Below are positions 62,601 through 64,000 of a DNA stretch of 64,000 bases, one piece after another. Each line of letters opens with the position of its first letter. Positions within the stretch are counted from its first letter, which is position 1. The translations under genes and the position numbers were made by a program. The notes beneath the pieces are model-generated. The model worked only from the letters and a program-made list of their open reading frames with translations. It had not been told where the DNA came from and made no database searches. The DNA comes from Oxyruncus cristatus (Eukaryota; Chordata; Aves; Passeriformes; Cotingidae). Location of the stretch: assembly GCA_013399855.1 (NCBI GenBank), contig VXAY01006823.1, positions 831,149-895,148 of the forward strand, in the 5' to 3' direction.

Positions 62601-63713
62601 TCATAAAGAGGTTACAATACCGCCTTTAAAATTGATATAATAGTTGTAAAACTGCATTCCTAACAGCACTTTGAGCCTATTCCTATAATTAGAAAAAAAA
62701 ATTAACAGAAAACGTGAACAGTGAAAAATGTACAATTCTTACTATTTCCCTGCAAGAGGAATTAATAACTTCTTTTCTTGACTTAAATGTATTTTCACAC
62801 CTTAATTTTTACTTCTCTACTATTCTAAAAGTCATTTTTGCAGAAAGATTTTCAGGCGCTTTCGGAAACAGCTCATAGCTAAAGTTTAATCTATGCATTA
62901 AGCCTAATTAGTAGTAGTAGTATTTCACACCTAGAATACATCCTGTGAAAGAAGAGGAAAAAATTCTTACATATGCTTAAGGAACATTTTTTCCAAGATG
63001 GCTGGTTTAATGGAAAAGTCCAAAATAGTGTAGCTAAAGGCAGGTACATGTTGCTCTTGTTAAAGAGTATTTCTCTAACCTCTGTATCAGTTAATACTGA
63101 GCTTTAAACAATGCTAACCATCAAAGCACATACACACAGATTTAGCCTAATGTTGACACTTACATCTCTGCATCTGCTTGCTGTACTCAGACATATTGTC
63201 AGGCCTTATCGATCGGAGAAATTTGATATATTCATCACTATGGTACTTGGTCATTTCCTCAGCAGTTGCTTTGTGGGGTCGCTGATAACAAGAACAAGTT
63301 AAAGAAATAATCAGAGCGCTCTGCAAAGTCAGTTAACAATTGGTTATAACATGCAACTTGAAAGAAATCTCACCTATTTTGAAAGGAAAACAGTTAAAGT
63401 GATAGAATACTGTTTTACATAAAGCAAGGGCTACTCTGTTGTGTATATACACAACTTCATTAAATATTGCTTCACTTTTAAGTAAAAGAGCTCTGAAAAT
63501 TTCCACCTTCACCTCTCTCCATTTATTTGTGTGACAAAACTTGAAGCCCTTTAAAAATAACTAAAAACACTTCAGTGGATATTCTATTGCTTATACTTAC
63601 ATAAATTTCCATTTTTCGGTATAAGCCATAGTTTAGCAGCAAGTTATGGGTCATTCGGATCCTGTGAGGTTTCATTGGATGCCCTTGTCCATAGTAGTAG
63701 TTTCCAATATCAC
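47615..63713 (-). CDS. HDAC2: HDAC2, class I histone deacetylase 2, exons 2-14 (exon 1 outside window)
   Basis: Zinc-dependent lysine deacetylase of histone tails and other nuclear proteins, catalytic subunit of Sin3, NuRD and CoREST complexes. Joined exons in minus-strand order: 63713-63601, 63281-63164, 62247-62173, 61877-61739, 59833-59692, 55570-55478, 55377-55269, 53842-53702, 51984-51876, 49801-49671, 48781-48626, 47896-47839, 47645-47615. All introns are GT-AG and phases fit. The exons give 470 full residues after a split Gly codon; with 18 from exon 1 this makes 488, the normal length. With that numbering, the His pair H141/H142 is in GGLHHAKK, zinc ligands D177 and H179 in DIDIHHGDG and D265 in CGADSLSG, and the catalytic Tyr Y304 in [11 protein letters not shown]2 sites S394, S422 and S424 are present, as is the lysine-rich tail ending KSEQLSNP. 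No frameshift or lost residue, so it should be functional. Confidence 0.97.
47839..47896 (-). CDS. HDAC2: HDAC2 exon 13
   Basis: 58 nt between acceptor TTTTTCAG and donor GTAAAC. Encodes the end of D460, then [18 protein letters not shown] and two bases of G479. Charged C-terminal tail. Confidence 0.95.
47897..48625 (-). other. HDAC2: HDAC2 intron 12
   Basis: 729 bp, GT-AG. Frames inside (such as 48,232-48,438) have no coding features. Intron 13 (47,646-47,838) is only 193 bp. Confidence 0.9.
48626..48781 (-). CDS. HDAC2: HDAC2 exon 12
   Basis: 156 nt between acceptor GATTCCTAG and donor GTAGGA. Encodes [20 protein letters not shown] through [17 protein letters not shown]. Contains the CK2 sites S422 and S424 (FSDSEDE). 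Confidence 0.96.
48782..49670 (-). other. HDAC2: HDAC2 intron 11
   Basis: 889 bp, GT-AG, AT-rich, with nothing else recognised. The + strand frame at 49,255-49,542 is incidental. Confidence 0.9.
49671..49801 (-). CDS. HDAC2: HDAC2 exon 11
   Basis: 131 nt between acceptor ACTTGCAG and donor GTAAGA. Encodes [20 protein letters not shown], then [20 protein letters not shown] and RIS. Contains CK2 site S394. Confidence 0.97.
49802..51875 (-). other. HDAC2: HDAC2 intron 10
   Basis: About 2.1 kb, GT-AG. It contains a 148-codon + strand frame (50,669-51,115) antisense to HDAC2, without a recognisable domain and with AT-driven composition, which I treat as chance. Confidence 0.85.
51876..51984 (-). 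CDS. HDAC2: HDAC2 exon 10
   Basis: 109 nt between acceptor GGTTTATAG and donor GTAAGT. Encodes [20 protein letters not shown], then [15 protein letters not shown], part of the last segment of the deacetylase domain. Confidence 0.97.
51985..53701 (-). other. HDAC2: HDAC2 intron 9
   Basis: About 1.7 kb, GT-AG. An A14 run lies near 52,886-52,899. No gene or clear mobile element seen. Confidence 0.85.
53702..53842 (-). CDS. HDAC2: HDAC2 exon 9
   Basis: 141 nt between acceptor TTTCACAG and donor GTAAAT. Encodes [20 protein letters not shown], then [20 protein letters not shown] and DCEIPN. Carries the catalytic Tyr304 in the glycine-rich loop. Confidence 0.97.
53843..55268 (-). other. HDAC2: HDAC2 intron 8
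   Basis: About 1.4 kb, GT-AG, with nothing else recognised. The neighbouring intron 7 (55,378-55,477) is only 100 bp. Confidence 0.85.
55269..55377 (-). CDS. HDAC2: HDAC2 exon 8
   Basis: 109 nt between acceptor GATTGTAG and donor GTAAAC. Encodes [20 protein letters not shown], then [16 protein letters not shown]. Contains zinc ligand D265. Confidence 0.97.
55478..55570 (-). CDS. HDAC2: HDAC2 exon 7
   Basis: 93 nt, exactly 31 codons, between acceptor ACTTATAG and donor GTGAGT. Encodes [20 protein letters not shown], then [11 protein letters not shown]. The only exon here with phase 0 at both ends. Confidence 0.97.
56056..56075 (+). repeat. (AAAC)5 tetranucleotide repeat
   Basis: Five uninterrupted AAAC units inside HDAC2 intron 6. 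Confidence 0.9.
56810..57320 (-). mobile_element. CR1 LINE fragment with internal deletion, in HDAC2 intron 6
   Basis: Read on the minus strand from 57,320: GGGTTGACCTGCTGGAAAGC, CAGCAGTGTGCCCTTGTGGC, CCAAGAAGGCCAGTGGTGTC, then TGTCCAGTTCTGGGCTCTCC and GAGGGACTGGAGCATCTCTC, all typical of the CR1 ORF2 C-terminal region. At about 57,003 it jumps to the 3' end region with CACTCCAGTAGTCC-like sequence, the CCTGGATAT...GGTG, GGGGTTTGGCC and CCATTCTGGGATTCGGTGATC terminal octamers near 56,812-56,835. The missing part between them is the LFSLEKRRLRG block. Same orientation as HDAC2. Confidence 0.88.
59692..59833 (-). CDS. HDAC2: HDAC2 exon 6
   Basis: 142 nt between acceptor TTCCTAG and donor GTAAGG. 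Encodes [20 protein letters not shown], then [20 protein letters not shown] and PGTGDLR. Contains zinc ligands D177 and H179. Confidence 0.97.
59834..61738 (-). other. HDAC2: HDAC2 intron 5
   Basis: About 1.9 kb, GT-AG. Contains the ancient dispersed repeat at about 61,180-61,560. Frames at 59,960-60,304 and 60,771-61,088 on the + strand have no coding features. Confidence 0.85.
61180..61560 (+). mobile_element. Ancient sauropsid dispersed repeat (LINE/CR1-like), diverged
   Basis: The block begins GGGGTCAGGGTAGTGATCCA with TAGCCCACTATTCTGTCC, then a middle part with AATCCCTTTTGAACG, then CCTCCTGTGGCAACAAGTTCC, CTGCATAAAGATTTATTTCT, TTTAAACCTATCTCCTATTAG. This order matches a repeat common in turtles, crocodiles and birds (GGTCAGACCAATGGTCCATC ... 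GTTCCACAG ... GTGAAGAA ... TTTAAACCTGCTGCC). I am sure of the resemblance but not of its family name, and it is heavily diverged. Confidence 0.6.
61739..61877 (-). CDS. HDAC2: HDAC2 exon 5
   Basis: 139 nt between acceptor TTTTACAG and donor GTAAGT. Encodes [20 protein letters not shown], then [20 protein letters not shown] and ILELL. Carries the catalytic H141-H142 pair. Confidence 0.97.
62173..62247 (-). CDS. HDAC2: HDAC2 exon 4
   Basis: 75 nt between acceptor TTACACAG and donor GTAAGT. Encodes the end of F95, then [20 protein letters not shown] and GGSV. The frame joins exons 3 and 5 without loss. Confidence 0.96.
62248..63163 (-). other. HDAC2: HDAC2 intron 3
   Basis: 916 bp, GT-AG, with nothing else recognised. 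Introns 4 (61,878-62,172) and 2 (63,282-63,600) are about 300 bp each and also empty. Confidence 0.85.
63164..63281 (-). CDS. HDAC2: HDAC2 exon 3
   Basis: 118 nt between acceptor GTTATCAG and donor GTAAGT. Encodes [20 protein letters not shown], then [19 protein letters not shown] and the first base of F95. Confidence 0.97.
63601..63713 (-). CDS. HDAC2: HDAC2 exon 2
   Basis: 113 nt between acceptor ATTGACAG and donor GTAAGT. Starts with the last two bases of G18, then [20 protein letters not shown] and [17 protein letters not shown]. The first 17 codons (exon 1) and promoter lie beyond the right edge. Confidence 0.97.
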
Positions 63714-64000
63714 CTGTCAATATTACACAAAAGAATAGCTATTCATATTACAAATCAAGTTTTCATTGCCACTTAGAAGAATCATTCTCAGAAGATAAAT
63801 AAACAGGTACAATTCCAGAAAACAAACAAACCCCATAAGGGGAGTATTGTCTATTTCAAAAAGGCCACGATGAAAACAAACTGTTGTATGTCAGAAACAG
63901 AGGGCAAAAAAGAGGCTGAATCTAACACTTTTACTACAAGCAGACAGTAGTGAGAGAGCAAAGACAACTACAAGACATGGTTTCAAATCAAGAGTGATGT
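63714..64000 (-). other. HDAC2: 3' end of HDAC2 intron 1
   Basis: Ends on the minus strand with the acceptor TTGACAG. The donor and exon 1 lie outside. No other feature seen. Confidence 0.9.

Noticed and set aside
63523..63720. ATG-started frame including HDAC2 exon 2 (Met-Thr before GDIGN)
   Set aside because: The ATG and following codon come from intron 1 sequence upstream of the acceptor. The real start codon is in exon 1, outside the window.
1..64000. CRISPR arrays, operons, ribosome binding sites, riboswitches, tRNA or rRNA genes
   Set aside because: The window is animal nuclear DNA with spliced genes. I found no regularly spaced repeats and no tRNA cloverleaf or rRNA sequence by eye.

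Overview
This is vertebrate nuclear DNA, most likely from a bird. It has large spliced introns, GT-AG junctions and long AT-rich noncoding stretches. Several CR1 LINE fragments carry the CR1 3' end (TTCTGTGATTC-type octamers), and a solo LTR of the TGTAGTGGGTTGACC...CCCACTACA type matches LTRs I recall from neoavian birds. The two genes, MARCKS and HDAC2, are also neighbours in convergent orientation on human chromosome 6q21-22, so the window is a conserved synteny block seen from a sauropsid.

Left end (1 to about 2.7 kb, + strand): the last 15 codons of MARCKS (reading PTESSPEGPAAESAE, then tandem stops TAG TAA), followed by a long 3' UTR with U-rich and pyrimidine-rich tracts and several poly(A) signals. 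Middle (about 2.7 to 47.3 kb): intergenic DNA with no host gene I can support. It holds an old CR1 3' end (about 10.55 kb), an ERVL-like solo LTR (12,133-13,090), a decayed CR1 copy (about 15,670-17,022), a second solo LTR with terminal inverted repeats and a 4-bp target-site duplication (17,195-17,878), a weaker LTR-like segment on the minus strand (about 20.5-20.8 kb), several perfect palindromes, short tandem duplications, homopolymers, one ambiguous base (N at 15,151) and one long but unrecognised open frame (33,764-34,393).

Right end (about 47.3 to 64 kb, minus strand): HDAC2, exons 14 back to 2. I reconstructed every coding exon boundary. The thirteen exons sum to 1,415 nt, phases join exactly, and with the 17 full codons plus one base expected from exon 1 (beyond the right edge) they give the family length of 488 residues. 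The zinc ligands, the catalytic His pair, the catalytic Tyr and the three CK2 serines are all present. Introns carry a CR1 fragment (about 56.8-57.3 kb) and an ancient dispersed repeat (about 61.2-61.6 kb).

The two genes have no direct pathway link visible here. MARCKS encodes a membrane and actin-regulating PKC substrate, HDAC2 a nuclear deacetylase. I found no CRISPR array, operon, tRNA or rRNA gene, or clear new gene system. The interesting observations concern retroelement structure, palindromes and 3' UTR architecture.
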